A stretch of 64,000 nucleotides of DNA, from NCBI GenBank assembly GCA_040772505.1, contig JAXGYA010000006.1, positions 62,001-126,000 on the forward strand. The letters run 5' to 3'. A program made the translations under genes and the position numbers. Below are positions 63,370 through 64,000 of the stretch, one piece after another. Below the pieces are notes generated by a model. It was not told where the DNA came from. It saw only the letters and a program-made list of their open reading frames with translations, and ran no database searches. Position 1 is the first letter of the stretch, and each line of letters starts with the position of its first letter. The DNA comes from Mariniphaga sp040772505 (GTDB taxonomy: Bacteria; Bacteroidota; Bacteroidia; Bacteroidales; Prolixibacteraceae).

Positions 63370-64000
63370 GAATAAGGTTTTTTCCTGTCATTTCAGCGGG
63401 AATTTCAAGTCCCATTAAGTTTAAAAGTGTAGGAGCAATATCTGCAAGAATGCCATTTTCAATTTTTACATCAGTTTTGTCGTTGCTCACAAAAATGCAT
63501 GGAACGGGATTCAGTGAGTGGGCAGTGTTTGGTGAACCGTCATCATTTAGCGCATTATCTGCATTTCCATGGTCAGCAATAACCAAAATATTATAGTTTC
63601 CTTCAAGGGCTGCTTCAACCACTTCCTTCGCACACTTATCAACTGCCTCAATGGCTTTCCAGATTGCTTCATAAACGCCGGTGTGTCCCACCATATCGCC
63701 ATTTGCAAAGTTGAGGCACACAAATTCGGCTTCCCCATTCCTGAGCTTGGGCACAATGGCATCCTTAATTTTAGGGGCAGACATTTCAGGCTGAAGGTCG
63801 TATGTTGGTACTCTTGGCGACTGAATCAAAATGCGTTCTTCCCCTTCAAACGGCTCTTCGCGGCCGCCACTGAAAAAGAAAGTTACGTGTGCATACTTTT
63901 CGGTTTCTGCAATCCGGATTTGCCTCAGTCCGGCATTTGCCACAACCTCCCCCATGGTATTCGTTACGTTATCTTTATTGAAAATAACGTTAACGCCCTT
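63362..64000 (-). CDS. gpmI: 2,3-bisphosphoglycerate-independent phosphoglycerate mutase, C-terminal part
   Basis: Open from the right window edge (reading KGVNVIFNKDNVTN and on), so the N-terminus and the phosphatase-domain serine lie outside. About 212 residues are visible: 'GLRQIRIAETEKYAHVTFFF', 'SGGREEPFEGEERILI', 'PEMSAPKIKD', 'FVCLNFANGDMVGHTGVYEA', 'ILVIADHGNADNALNDDGSP', 'TAHSLNPVPCIFVSND'. The DHGNAD motif and the later His coordinate manganese. A glycolytic enzyme, interconverting 2- and 3-phosphoglycerate in the cytoplasm. With DUF3109 it marks the right flank as core chromosome. Confidence 0.95.
   Translation of the reverse strand, partial: KGVNVIFNKDNVTNTMGEVVANAGLRQIRIAETEKYAHVTFFFSGGREEPFEGEERILIQSPRVPTYDLQPEMSAPKIKDAIVPKLRNGEAEFVCLNFANGDMVGHTGVYEAIWKAIEAVDKCAKEVVEAALEGNYNILVIADHGNADNALNDDGSPNTAHSLNPVPCIFVSNDKTDVKIENGILADIAPTLLNLMGLEIPAEMTGKNLIHD

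Overview
The window reads as Bacteroidota chromosome, probably a glycan-degrading environmental lineage. The evidence is two SusC/SusD systems with FecR/ECF-sigma control, TAnnTTTG-type promoter -7 elements, lipoprotein signals ending in Cys, sulfatases, GH29 and GH78 enzymes and DUF1080 proteins. I cannot name a genus from sequence alone. No tRNA, rRNA or CRISPR array was seen.

Layout. 1-5.5 kb: a minus-strand susD (cut by the window edge), susC and fecR with no sigma gene beside them. 5.5-6.3 kb: non-coding DNA with palindromic dispersed repeats. 6.3-12.6 kb: a UROD-family protein, a GH29 fucosidase, a hexokinase and a secreted two-domain esterase. 12.7-30.9 kb: an ECF sigma, a FecR, then one long co-directional set: susC, susD, GDPD phosphodiesterase, FAD oxidoreductase, MBL hydrolase, SSS symporter, MFS symporter, zinc dehydrogenase, PfkB kinase and a second FAD oxidoreductase. 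It has no glycoside hydrolase, and it looks like a pathway that opens a phosphodiester, imports a polyol or sugar, oxidises it and phosphorylates the ketose. 31.3-32.9 kb: a chimeric exported protein.

32.9-42.6 kb is an insertion and rearrangement graveyard: IS21 relics with their multiple terminal repeats, two other broken transposases, duplicated pieces of a mazE/mazF/unknown/hicB block and a DUF4143 ATPase. Most reading frames here are broken by single-base indels. 42.8-49.7 kb: a SWIM/SNF2 helicase, another DUF4143 ATPase, a pRiA4b-like protein and a solitary HicB-type antitoxin.

49.9-58.2 kb: DUF1080 protein, PhoD-like phosphatase, two sulfatases and a Gfo/Idh/MocA oxidoreductase. Two copies of a curious short leader, which resembles one in front of the zinc dehydrogenase, lie ahead of the sulfatases. 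58.2-64 kb: a repeat copy, an ECF sigma without a FecR, a GH78 rhamnosidase, a second DUF1080 protein, a DUF3109 protein and the C-terminal part of phosphoglycerate mutase gpmI.

One large-scale pattern stands out. The fecR that lacks a sigma (5.4 kb) and the sigma that lacks a fecR (58.6 kb) are on the same strand, and the same dispersed repeat lies in direct orientation beside each broken side. Removing the 52 kb between the repeats would restore a normal sigma-fecR-susC-susD order, so the 6-58 kb segment may be an island inserted there, or the product of misassembly at the repeat.
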